Below, one piece after another: positions 46,605 to 55,346 of a stretch of DNA of 64,000 nt. The stretch's first letter is position 1. The number at the start of each line of letters is the position of its first letter. This stretch comes from Bradyrhizobium paxllaeri (GTDB lineage Bacteria > Pseudomonadota > Alphaproteobacteria > Rhizobiales > Xanthobacteraceae). Under the pieces are notes generated by a model. The model searched no databases, had not been told where the DNA came from, and saw only the letters and a list, made by a program, of their open reading frames with translations. Location of the stretch: positions 62,001 through 126,000 of the forward strand of contig NZ_CP042968.1 of assembly GCF_001693515.2 (NCBI RefSeq), written 5' to 3'. The translations under genes and the position numbers were made by a program.

Positions 46605-47063
46605 ATGGCCAGGAAATCTTCGGCGGATTTTCCGCTGCGGCTCGACAATCAAATCTGCTTTGCGGTGTATTCCACCGCGCACGCGTTCAACCGCGTTTAC
46701 AAGCCGCTGCTCGACAAGCTCGGTCTGACCTATCCGCAATATCTGGTCATGCTGGTGCTGTGGGAGCGCGATGGCGTGCCGGTGAAGGATATCGGGGAGC
46801 GGCTGTTCCTGGATTCCGGCACGCTGACGCCGCTGCTCAAGCGGCTGGAGGCCGCCGAGCTGATCAAGCGAACCCGCAGCACCGAAGACGAGCGGCAGGT
46901 GTTGATAGCGCTGACGGCAAAGGGCGAGGCGCTGCGGGAGAAAGCGCGAGCCGTGCCGCAATCGATCCTGGCGGCATCAGCCTGCTCCGTCGGTGAACTC
47001 GTGGCGATGAAGAACGAGATCGTCGCGCTGCGTGATCGGTTGAATGCGGTGCTGCGGGAGTAG
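46605..47063 (+). CDS. ohrR: organic-hydroperoxide-sensing repressor OhrR
   Basis: A 152-aa MarR-family winged helix. The sensor Cys is in RLDNQICFAVYSTAHAFNRV, near the N-terminus as in all OhrR. DNA-binding elements are FLDSGTLTPLLKRLEAAELI and KRTRSTEDERQVLIALT. The ATG at 46605 has GAGG 5-8 nt upstream; the preceding GTG adds one residue. Oxidation of the Cys would release DNA and induce ohr. Confidence 0.94.
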   Translation: MARKSSADFPLRLDNQICFAVYSTAHAFNRVYKPLLDKLGLTYPQYLVMLVLWERDGVPVKDIGERLFLDSGTLTPLLKRLEAAELIKRTRSTEDERQVLIALTAKGEALREKARAVPQSILAASACSVGELVAMKNEIVALRDRLNAVLRE

Positions 47064-47073
47064 GGGGCGAAGG

Positions 47074-47310
47074 CTAGAGGCGCTTCTTCGCGAAGGCGCG
47101 GCCGGACGCAGACTTCAGGTACTTCTCGAATGCCACAGCCTGCGCCTCGTTGCTGAACGCCACATACGTTTTGATTCGCCACGGGCCGTACTTCGAAGTG
47201 TGCGGGACCTCGCCAGCGTTGTGCTTTGCTAATCGTGCGCGCAAGTCGTCGGTGATGCCGACGTAGAAGTGCGCCGAATCGAGACTTTCCAGAATGTAGA
47301 CGTATTTCAT
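47074..47310 (-). CDS. GIY-YIG nuclease-domain protein
   Basis: A 78-aa single-domain GIY-YIG protein (UPF0213-like). The two strands are YVYILES and FYVGITDDLRARLAKHN, with the catalytic Arg in LRARL and the Glu in AVAFEKYLKS. Stand-alone members are common in Bradyrhizobium and of unknown role; DNA repair or nicking is possible. It converges on ohrR, ending 11 bp from it. Confidence 0.85.
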   Translation of the reverse strand: MKYVYILESLDSAHFYVGITDDLRARLAKHNAGEVPHTSKYGPWRIKTYVAFSNEAQAVAFEKYLKSASGRAFAKKRL

Positions 47311-47391
47311 CCGGCTGCCCTGCTGCTGGCCACGCTGAGAAAGCCTTCGCAGGATACCGCTTTCGGGGCAGGTTTATCAGTACTGTCGGAT

Positions 47392-47499
47392 AGAGCCCGG
47401 CTTCGCCCTTCGGGCTACGCCGCGGCAGCCTTCGCTTGCTTCGCTACGAGAGGGCTCGGCGTGGCTTGCCGAGCCGTAGCTTGCGAAGCAAGCGAAGGC
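47392..47499. repeat. palindromic repeat (CCTTCGCTTGCTTCGC family)
   Basis: AGCCTTCGCTTGCTTCGC (47427-47444) is inverted as GCGAAGCAAGCGAAGGCT (47483-47500). An inner GGGCTCGGC..GCCGAGCC stem and an outer AGCCCGGCTTCGCCCTTCGG..GGCT hairpin precede it. It directly abuts the 3' end of the tRNA-Ala gene. Confidence 0.8.
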
Positions 47500-47575
<76 letters not shown>

Positions 47576-47688
47576 TTAACTCTAACGCCTGAGCACGATC
47601 ATTTCGGAAAACTACTTTTCCAGATCAAGCTCTCCCGCGAGCCTTGGGCGACTCGCGGGGAGACCCAGAACACAGTTCTGGGACGATC

Positions 47689-48105
47689 TCAAGTCTCTTC
47701 ATCACCTCCGACGTCACCGATGATGTCGGTAACGTCCTCATCGCCCTCTTCCTCGTCCGGAATGAAGGTCGAATCGTCGTCGTCATCGTCCTCGATGGTC
47801 TCATCGATCTCGATGTCGTCTTCCGATTCGGGAACCTGGGCCTTGACCTTGCCGGTGTTCTCCTCGGCATCGGCCTCCTCGAGCGAGACCAACTCTTCGG
47901 CCTCGGCGGGCTCCGGCATGTCGGCGGCGGTGGTTGCGGCGGCAGCGGCACGTGCGGCATCGCCGCGGCCCCGGGGCGGCGCAATCGGCGCAATCGGCAC
48001 GACCTCGCCGGTATAGGGCGAAATCACCGGGTTCTTGTTCAGGTCGTAGAACTTCTTACCCGTCGTCGGGCAAATGCGCTTGGTTCCGAGGTCGGATTTG
48101 GCCAC
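47689..48105 (-). CDS. FYDLN-acid family protein (TIGR02300)
   Basis: A 138-aa protein with a short N-terminal zinc-ribbon-like segment (KRICPTTGKKFYDLNKNPVI, then SPYTGEVV), an Ala-rich linker and a very acidic tail containing six consecutive Asp. The FYDLN motif names the family. Only Cys12 of the usual four ribbon cysteines remains (Thr15, Ser29 and Thr32 occupy the others). The GTG start has AGGA 8 nt upstream. It diverges from aroA. Function unknown. Confidence 0.85.
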   Translation of the reverse strand: MAKSDLGTKRICPTTGKKFYDLNKNPVISPYTGEVVPIAPIAPPRGRGDAARAAAAATTAADMPEPAEAEELVSLEEADAEENTGKVKAQVPESEDDIEIDETIEDDDDDDSTFIPDEEEGDEDVTDIIGDVGGDEET

Positions 48106-48248
48106 GTGTGGATCCTGGGAATTTTTCGAAAAACGGTGCTTCACTTGGCTAGTTGAGGGGCCGCTGTCAATAGCGGTTTGACGCATTTGACGGCGGCGTG
48201 ACGCCGGGGGGTCCATGTGATACTGCGGCCCCCGCAGAGGACCCCATC

Positions 48249-49586
48249 TTGACCCATTCAACCGCCCAAACCCCGCTGGAATCCCGTTCCAGTGGCCCCC
48301 TGACCGGGAAAGTCCGTGTTCCCGGCGACAAGTCGATTTCGCACCGCGCCCTCATCCTGGGGGCGCTTTCGGTCGGCGAAACCCGCATTTCAGGCCTGCT
48401 CGAGGGCGAAGATGTCCTCAATACAGCCAAATCCATGCAGGCACTGGGCGCCAAGGTCGAGCGGACCGGGCCGTTCGCCTGGAAGCTCGCAGGCGTCGGC
48501 GTGGCTGGATTCGCCCAACCGGCTGCTCCGCTCGATTTCGGCAATTCCGGTACCGGATGCCGGCTGGTGATGGGGGCGGTGGCCGGTTGCCCGATCACGG
48601 CGGTATTTGACGGCGACGCCTCGCTGCGCTCGCGTCCGATGCGCCGGATCCTCGATCCCCTCGAATTGATGGGCGCCAAGGCCGGCGAGACCAGGGAAGG
48701 CGGCCGTCTGCCGCTGACGCTGCACGGCGCGCGCGATCCCGTGCCGATCCTTTATCGCACCCCGGTGGCTTCGGCCCAGATCAAGTCGGCGGTGCTGCTG
48801 GCGGGGCTTGCCGCGCCTGGCGTCACCACCGTCATCGAGCAGGAAGCCAGCCGCGACCACACCGAGCTGATGCTGAAACATTTCGGCGCCGAGATCGTCT
48901 CGGCCAGGGAAGGCAGCCACGGTCGCAGAATCGCGCTCACCGGCCAGCCCGAATTGCATGGCGCCGAGGTCGTGGTGCCGGCCGATCCGTCGTCAGCGGC
49001 ATTTCCAATCGTGGCGGCGCTGGTCGTCGAGGGCTCGGACGTGACCTTCTCCGACGTCATGACCAATCCGCTGCGTACCGGCCTGTTCACGACGCTGCGC
49101 GAGATGGGCGCCTCCATCGGGGAGAGCGACGTGCGCGGCGACGCCGGCGAGCCGATGGCCACCTTGCGCGTGCGCGCGTCCAAACTGCGCGGCGTCGAGG
49201 TGCCGCCGGAGCGCGCGCCCTCGATGATCGATGAATACCTGGTGCTCGCGGTCGCAGCTTCCTTCGCGGAAGGCACCACGATCATGCGCGGGCTGCAGGA
49301 ATTGCGTGTCAAGGAATCCGACCGGCTGGAGGCGACCGCCGCCATGCTGCGCGTCAACGGCGTCAAGGTCGAGATCACGGGCGACGACCTGATCGTCGAG
49401 GGCCGCGGCCACGTGCCGGGCGGCGGTCTCGTCGCCACCCACATGGATCATCGCATCGCGATGTCGGCGCTGGCAATGGGACTGGCCGCCGACAAGCCGG
49501 TCAAGGTCGACGACACCGCCTTCATCGCCACCAGCTTTCCGGATTTCATCCCGATGATGCGTTCGCTGGGCGCGGAGTTTTCGTGA
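48249..49586 (+). CDS. aroA: 5-enolpyruvylshikimate-3-phosphate synthase
   Basis: 445 aa. AroA catalyses the sixth shikimate step, joining PEP to shikimate-3-phosphate. Visible: [48 protein letters not shown] and [13 protein letters not shown]. The GDKS, SAQIK and RDHTE sequences place it with class II enzymes. The residue equivalent to CP4 Ala100 is Gly here. The start is taken as TTG at 48249, because AGAGGA sits 7 nt upstream and the conserved N-terminus follows. Upstream residues in the open frame are not conserved. Confidence 0.95.
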   Translation: MTHSTAQTPLESRSSGPLTGKVRVPGDKSISHRALILGALSVGETRISGLLEGEDVLNTAKSMQALGAKVERTGPFAWKLAGVGVAGFAQPAAPLDFGNSGTGCRLVMGAVAGCPITAVFDGDASLRSRPMRRILDPLELMGAKAGETREGGRLPLTLHGARDPVPILYRTPVASAQIKSAVLLAGLAAPGVTTVIEQEASRDHTELMLKHFGAEIVSAREGSHGRRIALTGQPELHGAEVVVPADPSSAAFPIVAALVVEGSDVTFSDVMTNPLRTGLFTTLREMGASIGESDVRGDAGEPMATLRVRASKLRGVEVPPERAPSMIDEYLVLAVAASFAEGTTIMRGLQELRVKESDRLEATAAMLRVNGVKVEITGDDLIVEGRGHVPGGGLVATHMDHRIAMSALAMGLAADKPVKVDDTAFIATSFPDFIPMMRSLGAEFS

Positions 49587-49596
49587 GGTAGGCGCG

Positions 49597-50201
49597 ATGG
49601 GTACAGCCTTTGACCGTGACGCGCTCCTCGACGCTTTCGACAGGATTGGCCGGGCGGCGGCACTGGCTGGAACGAGGTTGCAGATAGCCGTTTAGGGTGG
49701 TTCCGCGTTGATGTTGGCAAGCAATTTTCGGTTCGCTACCGAAGACGTCGATGTGTCAAAACTCGAAGATCCGCTGCCTCATTGGCTGGCTACTGTCGTC
49801 CGCGAAATCGCGCAACAAAACAACTGGCAAGAAGACTGGTTCAATGACGGGTTGCGTTTCATCTCAGTCCACTAGCCGATAGCGCCGCCGATCATCTCGA
49901 GTTCGGTACATTTCCGCGTGATGGCGAAGCCGCAGGCCTTGTCGTTTCGGTCCCTTCGGCAGAATATTTGTTGGCGCTTAAGCTGAAGGCATTTCGTGTG
50001 CTAGACCCGCTTCGCGGCGAAACCGAGCGGCTGGATATCCTGAATTTGATGCGCGTCGTCGGTATTTCCACCGTGGAGGATGCCATCGCTTTGCTGGGTC
50101 GATATTTTCCACTAAGCGCTGCTTCTTCTGAGAAACAGCAATTCCTGTTAAAGAACATGGAGCGCGTGGGAGCGGCTGATGCGCCCAAATACCTTGGCTG
50201 A
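49597..50201 (+). pseudogene. broken DUF6036-type nucleotidyltransferase
   Basis: Reading through two lesions restores a protein of about 201 aa. It starts at ATG 49597 (MGTAFDRDALLDAFDRIGRA) and is stopped by a TAG at 49693 in place of a Tyr codon before GGSALML. It continues through FRFATEDVDVSKLEDP to WFNDG, where one G is missing from a G-run (49849-49852). It then resumes in the next frame (VAFHLSPLADSAADHLEFGT to APKYLG). GGSALML plus EDVDV is the nucleotidyltransferase signature of AbiEii/DUF6036-like proteins. Its stop overlaps the intact partner gene. Confidence 0.8.
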
Positions 50202-50586
50202 GGCTGTTGAATGCATTCAGGCCGGTTCGGCACGCGACGTCGTCCTGGCTGAATTTGTGGACAGATTCGACCTGGCGAAAACCGATCAGGATCGCTATGC
50301 GTCGATCGAACGCGAGCCGAAGCTGACGGGCGACGACCAACTTGACGCTCTGATTGGCGCGATCGCCGAATATTTGGCCAAGCAGCGCCGGCTGGGGCGT
50401 GTTCCTCATTGGGTCTGCGATCCTGCGCGCCGCCTGAATCACCGCTGGTTTACGGTGACAAACCCGTCGGACGCCATGCGCGAATACCTCACCTTCAGCA
50501 GCCCGGCCGAATTTGCTTCGCGCAACATTTTCACCGAAGAACGGCCGCTGCGTCGGGCGCGGGGCCCGAATCCAACAAAGCCATAG
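50179..50586 (+). CDS. partner protein of the nucleotidyltransferase module (putative antitoxin)
   Basis: 135 aa, apparently intact. It begins inside the 3' end of the broken nucleotidyltransferase gene, with GGGAG upstream. AEAVECIQAGSARDVVLAEF, VDRFDLAKTDQ, then DALIGAIAEYLAKQRRLGRV, PHWVCDPARRL and FASRNIFTEERPLRRARGPN are blocks I associate with small proteins encoded just after DUF6036 nucleotidyltransferases. A toxin-antitoxin role for such pairs is inferred from gene pairing only. Confidence 0.6.
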   Translation: MRPNTLAEAVECIQAGSARDVVLAEFVDRFDLAKTDQDRYASIEREPKLTGDDQLDALIGAIAEYLAKQRRLGRVPHWVCDPARRLNHRWFTVTNPSDAMREYLTFSSPAEFASRNIFTEERPLRRARGPNPTKP

Positions 50587-50595
50587 GGCAGCGCG

Positions 50596-50729
50596 GTGAT
50601 CGGCATCGACAGGTCGGCGGCAGCCGGCAAGAGCGCGCGCAGGTGTCGGCTCGCCGCCGGGCACTGGAAGCACTCGCCCGCGGCACCGCCACCAGCGTAC
50701 CCGATTTCATCCCAATGATGCGTTCGCTC
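50596..50729 (+). pseudogene. fused cmk and aroA fragments (duplication scar)
   Basis: Three short stretches match neighbouring genes. Bases 50596-50636 encode VIGIDRSAAAGKSA, like the Cmk N-terminus ([15 protein letters not shown]). Bases 50643-50684 encode VSARRRALEALARG, like Cmk [14 protein letters not shown]. Bases 50688-50729 encode [14 protein letters not shown], like the AroA C-terminus [14 protein letters not shown]. The order cmk'-aroA' is reversed relative to the intact aroA...cmk. No start or complete frame remains. Confidence 0.75.
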
Positions 50730-50736
50730 GTGCGGT

Positions 50737-51726
50737 TCAGGACGGCGCAAGCCCAAGGCTCGTCACGGCTTCGAGCCAGACTGGCGATTCTTCCTTGAAG
50801 AGTTTCTGTGTCTCCTCGAAGGTCATCGCGGTGTCGTCGACGCCGAACGATTTCATGACCTTCAGCACCTTTTCGGTCTTGCCGCCGGCGACGAGGAGTT
50901 TTGACAGTTTCTGAATGACGTCCGCCGGCGTGCCCGCGGGCGCGGCGCAGCACTGGAAGCCGGTCAATTGGAAGATGCGCGATGTCGCGCCTTGCTCCTT
51001 GAAAGACGGCACATCCGGCAAGGTGGACATGCGCTTGCGCGAAACGGCGACGGCGTGGCCGCGGCCGCTTTGCAGAACGGACAATGCCGCGGAATAGCTG
51101 CCGTGGGCGCCGTCGATAAATCCGCCGGCAAGATCGGTCCACATCGGCGCCTCGCCGCGATAGTGAACCGCTTCCATCTTGAGGCCGTACTGCTTGTTCA
51201 TTTCGGCGACGGCCATATGCGCGTATGAGCCTGCGCCATAGGTGCCGATGTTGACCTTCTCGGCTTTCTTCGCATAGGCGACGAATTCATCGAGCGTCTT
51301 GGCGCCGGTCTTCTCGCTGGCGACGAAGGGCAGGCTGCCCGCCGGCATGATCGAGACGAGGATGAAATCCTTGTCGGCGTCGTAAGCGATGTCCTTGATC
51401 AGAACCCGGTTCATGATCATCGTCGTCGAGATCGTGAACATCAGCGTGTAACCGTCGGGCCCGGCGCGCTTGGCTTCGACGGCTGCGACCGATCCGGAGG
51501 CGCCGGCCTTGTTTTCCACCGTCACGTTCTGACCGGTCTCGGCCCGGATGTATTCGCCATAGGTACGCGCGAACAAATCGGTCTGCCCGCCGGCGGGATA
51601 GCCCGCGATGATCTTGATCGGCTTGCTCGGCCAGTCGGCCTGCGCCTCGGCCGAAGTCCCGATCAGCGGGATGGCCGAGGCGGCGGCTGCACTGCCGATA
51701 AAGCGACGTCGTGAAATCGCGTTCAT
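50737..51726 (-). CDS. TctC/Bug-family tricarboxylate-type binding protein
   Basis: A 329-aa extracytoplasmic receptor. The signal (SRRRFIGSAAAASAIPLIGT, SAEAQA) has a twin-arginine-like motif. The mature fold is Bug-type: WPSKPIKIIAGYPAGGQTDL and NVTVENKAGASGSVAAVEAK. Members bind carboxylates (citrate, aromatic acids, amides) for TctAB or in sensing. No tctAB genes are adjacent; orphan binding proteins are typical of this family. It sits on the minus strand inside the aroA-cmk interval. Confidence 0.9.
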   Translation of the reverse strand: MNAISRRRFIGSAAAASAIPLIGTSAEAQADWPSKPIKIIAGYPAGGQTDLFARTYGEYIRAETGQNVTVENKAGASGSVAAVEAKRAGPDGYTLMFTISTTMIMNRVLIKDIAYDADKDFILVSIMPAGSLPFVASEKTGAKTLDEFVAYAKKAEKVNIGTYGAGSYAHMAVAEMNKQYGLKMEAVHYRGEAPMWTDLAGGFIDGAHGSYSAALSVLQSGRGHAVAVSRKRMSTLPDVPSFKEQGATSRIFQLTGFQCCAAPAGTPADVIQKLSKLLVAGGKTEKVLKVMKSFGVDDTAMTFEETQKLFKEESPVWLEAVTSLGLAPS

Positions 51727-51958
51727 TGCATCCCTCCCACCGGTGCTATTTCTGCAGATCCTTGATTGGATTTCCCCGGTTCAGACTAGAGACGGATAAT
51801 GGCCTGGGCGAGGAACATTTGGACGCATCTGGGACGCATCCGTTCGCTCTGCGGAATTCGGGAGATGCGACCGTTCCGGTGCGGACTCCCCCATCCTGCC
51901 TTCAACAACCTTTGGCGGCGGCCTTGACCATCATCGCCGCTCTGTGCACATGGCACGC

Positions 51959-52588
51959 ATGATCATCGCTATCGACGGGCCGGCGGCATCCGGCAAGGGC
52001 ACGCTCGGCAAGCGGCTCGCTCACCATTACGGCTATCGCCATCTCGACACCGGCGTGATTTATCGCGCGGTGGCAAAGGCGCTGCTGGATCAGGGTTTTG
52101 ACCTCACCGATGAGGCGCGCGCAGTCACGGTGGCGATGGAACTCGATCCCGAAAATTTCGGCCATCCCGAGCTGAAGTCGCAGCGTATCGGCGATGCCGC
52201 TTCGGTTGTGTCCGCCATCCCCAAAGTACGTGAGGCCTTGGTCAATTTTCAGCGTCAGTTCGCGGCCGACCCGCCAGGCGCTGTGCTCGACGGGCGCGAC
52301 ATCGGCACGGTGATCTGCCCGAATGCCGATGTGAAGATCTTTGTCGTCGCCGACCCGCAGGTGCGGGCCCGCCGTCGGACGCTGGAAGCGCTGGCGCGGG
52401 GCGAAGCCGCCGACGAGGCAGCGGTGCTGGCCGACATTCTCAAGCGCGACGAACGGGACAAGAACCGCGCGGCCGCACCGCTGAAGGCCGCGGCGGACGC
52501 CCATATCCTCGATAACTCGAATCTCGATATCGAGGCGAGCGTGAGCGCCGCCATTGCGATCGTCGAGGCCGTCCGCGCCAAGCGGTGA
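51959..52588 (+). CDS. cmk: cytidylate kinase
   Basis: About 209 aa. It phosphorylates CMP/dCMP. The P-loop is [20 protein letters not shown], the substrate region [17 protein letters not shown] and the Asp-Arg site [20 protein letters not shown]. The ATG at 51959 gives the family's N-terminus; two upstream starts (51950 ATG, 51944 GTG) are also possible and no clear ribosome site decides. cmk followed by rpsA is the conserved order. Confidence 0.95.
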   Translation: MIIAIDGPAASGKGTLGKRLAHHYGYRHLDTGVIYRAVAKALLDQGFDLTDEARAVTVAMELDPENFGHPELKSQRIGDAASVVSAIPKVREALVNFQRQFAADPPGAVLDGRDIGTVICPNADVKIFVVADPQVRARRRTLEALARGEAADEAAVLADILKRDERDKNRAAAPLKAAADAHILDNSNLDIEASVSAAIAIVEAVRAKR

Positions 52589-52641
52589 CGTTTTTCGGTA
52601 AGCCCCCTCGATTGGGCTTGCTCGATTGGGCCTGGATTTTG

Positions 52642-52824
52642 TCAGTTCTTCGCGCGCTTGCGGTCGAACGGCAATTGCTGTTCGGCCATCATGACGGGCT
52701 TCGACTTGGCATTCGACTTGGCGGCGGCAATCGCCTTGTCGGTCGCAAAAGCGGCCGGTTTGCCGGCAACGGCGGTGGCGACGGTAAAGACGGCGAAGGC
52801 GGTCAGAGCGATCAGGCTCTTCAT
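52642..52824 (-). CDS. small secreted protein, 60 aa
   Basis: MKSLIALTAFAVFTVATAVA is a signal peptide; the mature part is about 40 polar residues (AFATDKAIAAAKSNAKSKPV, then MMAEQQLPFDRKRAKN). GGGAGAG lies about 10 nt before the ATG. It is convergent with cmk. I recognise no family. It is too short for functional assignment, but codon use and the signal look genuine. Confidence 0.6.
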   Translation of the reverse strand: MKSLIALTAFAVFTVATAVAGKPAAFATDKAIAAAKSNAKSKPVMMAEQQLPFDRKRAKN

Positions 52825-53322
52825 GGGTGGAGCTCTCCCTGTTCTTTGGACCCATGCCATCGTGTGGGGCGGGCGCTTAAGGGCGGGTTCCACCGCGTTT
52901 GGGCCTACGGGCCTTTTGCGTTATGCGGTCAACAGAGCGTTGAATGCGCGGGCCCATGGTTAGCCTCCGTCAGCGTTAAGGGCCCGTAAATCGGGCATTT
53001 TCCGGCTTGCCCGGAAGGCCCACGGGGGCTATATCAGCGCCATCCGGGCCGCCGTCGATAAGATCAGGGCTGTCCGAGCGGGCCGGCAGGAGAGTTCAGT
53101 CCCTGCCGTCATTGGAGGAAAGTCCGCTCCAGGCTCCTGAAGTCGACACATTCGTTTCAGGCTCCGGATAGACAATCAACGTATCGAACGTGCAGGCAAG
53201 CTGCCGGCCCGCTTTTGCGCAACCCGCAAAAAGCGGTCGTCAGGGATTGCGGACCCCTGACACTTCACGCGCGATGCGCCCTTTAACCCGAATGGCCGGC
53301 AATATCCCGCGTTGGAGAACAA
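52825..53322 (+). other. gene-free interval and rpsA leader
   Basis: About 500 bp without a convincing gene. The last 120 bases before rpsA contain two stable hairpins: CCGCTTTTGCG..CGCAAAAAGCGG (53209-53236) and GTCAGGG..CCCTGAC (53239-53261). Ribosomal protein S1 synthesis is autoregulated at its leader in E. coli; whether these stems serve that here is unknown. Confidence 0.4.
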
Positions 53323-55026
53323 ATGGCTTCGAATACTGCTGCTTCCTATAATCCTACCCGCGACGATTTCGCCGCGATGCTTGATGAATCCTTTGCCGGC
53401 GGCAATCTGCAGGAAAGCTCCGTCATCAAGGGCAAGGTAGTTGCAATTGAAAAGGACATGGCCGTCATTGACGTCGGCCTGAAGACCGAAGGCCGTGTGG
53501 CGCTGCGCGAATTCGCCGGCCCCGGCCGCGAAAGCGATCTCAAGGTTGGCGACGAGGTCGAGGTGTTCCTCGACCGGATCGAGAATGCGCTCGGCGAAGC
53601 CGTGCTGTCGCGCGACAAGGCGCGCCGCGAGGAAAGCTGGGGCAAGCTCGAGAAGGCCTTCAACAACAACGAGAAGGTCCACGGTGTCATCTTCAACCAG
53701 GTCAAGGGCGGCTTCACGGTCGACCTCGACGGTGCCGTTGCCTTCCTGCCGCGCTCGCAGGTCGATATCCGTCCGATCCGCGACGTTGCGCCGCTGATGA
53801 ACAACTCGCAGCCGTTCCAGATCCTCAAGATGGATCGCCGCCGCGGCAACATCGTGGTGTCGCGCCGCACGGTTCTCGAAGAGACCCGCGCCGAGCAGCG
53901 CCAGGAGCTGGTGCAGAACCTCGAAGAGGGTCAGGTGATCGACGGCGTGGTCAAGAACATCACCGATTACGGTGCGTTCGTTGATCTCGGCGGCATCGAC
54001 GGCCTGCTCCACGTCACCGATATCGCATGGCGCCGGGTCAATCACCCGACCGAGGTGCTCACCATCGGTCAGACGGTGAAGGTCAAGATCATCAAGATCA
54101 ACCACGAGACCCACCGCATTTCGCTCGGCATGAAGCAGTTGCTGGACGATCCGTGGCAGGGCATCGAGGCCAAGTACCCGCTGAACGCGCGCTTCACCGG
54201 CCGCGTTACCAACATCACCGACTACGGCGCGTTCGTCGAACTGGAGCCGGGCATCGAAGGCCTGATTCACGTCTCGGAAATGTCGTGGACCAAGAAGAAC
54301 ATGCACCCCGGCAAGATCGTTTCGACCTCGCAGGAAGTCGAAGTGCAGGTTCTCGAAGTCGATTCGGTCAAGCGCCGCATCTCGCTCGGTCTCAAGCAGA
54401 CCATGCGTAACCCCTGGGAAGTCTTCGTCGAGAAGTTCCCGGTCGGCTCGACCGTCGAAGGCGAGGTCAAGAACAAGACCGAGTTCGGTCTGTTCCTGGG
54501 TCTCGACGGCGACGTCGACGGCATGGTCCATCTGTCCGACCTCGACTGGAAGCTTCCGGGCGAGCAGGTCATCGACAACTTCAAGAAGGGCGACATGGTC
54601 AAGGCCGTGGTGCTCGATGTCGATGTCGAAAAGGAGCGCATCTCGCTCGGCGTCAAGCAGCTCGAAGGCGACCCCTTCGCAGAGCCTGGCGACGTCAAGA
54701 AGGGCGCGGTCGTGACCTGCGAAGTGCTCGAAGTGAAGGAAGCCGGCATCGAGGTGAAGATCTCGGGCACCGACTTCACCACCTTCATCAAGCGCTCAGA
54801 GCTTGCCCGTGACCGCAACGATCAGCGCGCCGAACGCTTTGCCGTCGGCGAGAAGGTCGATGCCCGCGTGATCCAGTTCGACAAGAAGGCCCGCAAGGTG
54901 CAGGTCTCTATCAAGGCGCTGGAAGTGGCCGAAGAGAAGGAAGCCATCGCGCAGTACGGCTCCTCCGATTCGGGCGCCACGCTGGGCGACATCCTTGGCA
55001 CCGCGCTGAAGAACCGCGAGAAGTAA
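53323..55026 (+). CDS. rpsA: 30S ribosomal protein S1
   Basis: 567 aa with six S1 OB-fold repeats (for example VDGVVKNITDYGAFVDLGGI-type at about 205 and 292, and VEGEVKNKTEFGLFLGLDG at about 378). It captures mRNA for the 30S subunit. GGAG lies 7 nt before the ATG. The length and number of repeats match Rhizobiales S1. A Rho-independent terminator follows. Confidence 0.97.
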   Translation: MASNTAASYNPTRDDFAAMLDESFAGGNLQESSVIKGKVVAIEKDMAVIDVGLKTEGRVALREFAGPGRESDLKVGDEVEVFLDRIENALGEAVLSRDKARREESWGKLEKAFNNNEKVHGVIFNQVKGGFTVDLDGAVAFLPRSQVDIRPIRDVAPLMNNSQPFQILKMDRRRGNIVVSRRTVLEETRAEQRQELVQNLEEGQVIDGVVKNITDYGAFVDLGGIDGLLHVTDIAWRRVNHPTEVLTIGQTVKVKIIKINHETHRISLGMKQLLDDPWQGIEAKYPLNARFTGRVTNITDYGAFVELEPGIEGLIHVSEMSWTKKNMHPGKIVSTSQEVEVQVLEVDSVKRRISLGLKQTMRNPWEVFVEKFPVGSTVEGEVKNKTEFGLFLGLDGDVDGMVHLSDLDWKLPGEQVIDNFKKGDMVKAVVLDVDVEKERISLGVKQLEGDPFAEPGDVKKGAVVTCEVLEVKEAGIEVKISGTDFTTFIKRSELARDRNDQRAERFAVGEKVDARVIQFDKKARKVQVSIKALEVAEEKEAIAQYGSSDSGATLGDILGTALKNREK

Positions 55027-55053
55027 GCGCTCGCCCATTTGTCTGCGACATCA

Positions 55054-55080
55054 GGCCCCGGTTTCGACCGGGGCCATTTT
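55054..55080 (+). terminator. Rho-independent terminator of rpsA
   Basis: GGCCCCGGT-ttcg-ACCGGGGCC (55054-55075) is a 9-bp perfect stem with a UUCG tetraloop, followed by ATTTT. It lies 28 bp after the rpsA stop. Confidence 0.9.
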
Positions 55081-55100
55081 CGTTCAGGAGGCGGTATCAT

Positions 55101-55235
55101 CCTTCTCCCCTTGTGGGAGAAGGTACCTTCGCGAAACGAAGGCGGATGAGGGGTTCTCTCCGCGGAGACAGACCCCTCATCCGGCTCGCCGCCGCTTCGC
55201 GCCGTCGATCCACCTTCTCCCACAAGGGGAGAAGG
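55101..55235. repeat. palindromic repeat (CCTTCTCCCCTTGTGGGAG family)
   Basis: CCTTCTCCCCTTGTGGGAGA..AGG is paired with CCACCTTCTCCCACAAGGGG..AGAAGG, enclosing a GGATGAGGGGT..ACCCCTCATCC stem. About 135 bp between rpsA and sppA. Confidence 0.85.
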
Positions 55236-55346
55236 GAAGAAGCAGGGGTCTTGTTTTCTTCATATTGCACCGCAATTGATGTAATCAGGTAACGCTTGGC
55301 TCACGCTGCGGATGCAAAACGCGCGGATGGTTTCAGGAGAAATTCG

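Noticed and set aside
49597..50586. A functional AbiE-like abortive-infection system
   Set aside because: The nucleotidyltransferase carries a nonsense codon and a frameshift, so the pair cannot work as an intact system here.
50409..50798. 129-codon plus-strand open frame spanning the partner gene end and the scar
   Set aside because: It is an accidental frame. Its only meaningful residues are the cmk- and aroA-like fragments, which are reported as a scar.
53128..53160. GGAGGAAAGTCC motif resembling the conserved 5' core of bacterial RNase P RNA
   Set aside because: Only this short stretch matches. The complementary P4 strand and a 350-400-nt fold are not present before rpsA starts, so it is not rnpB.
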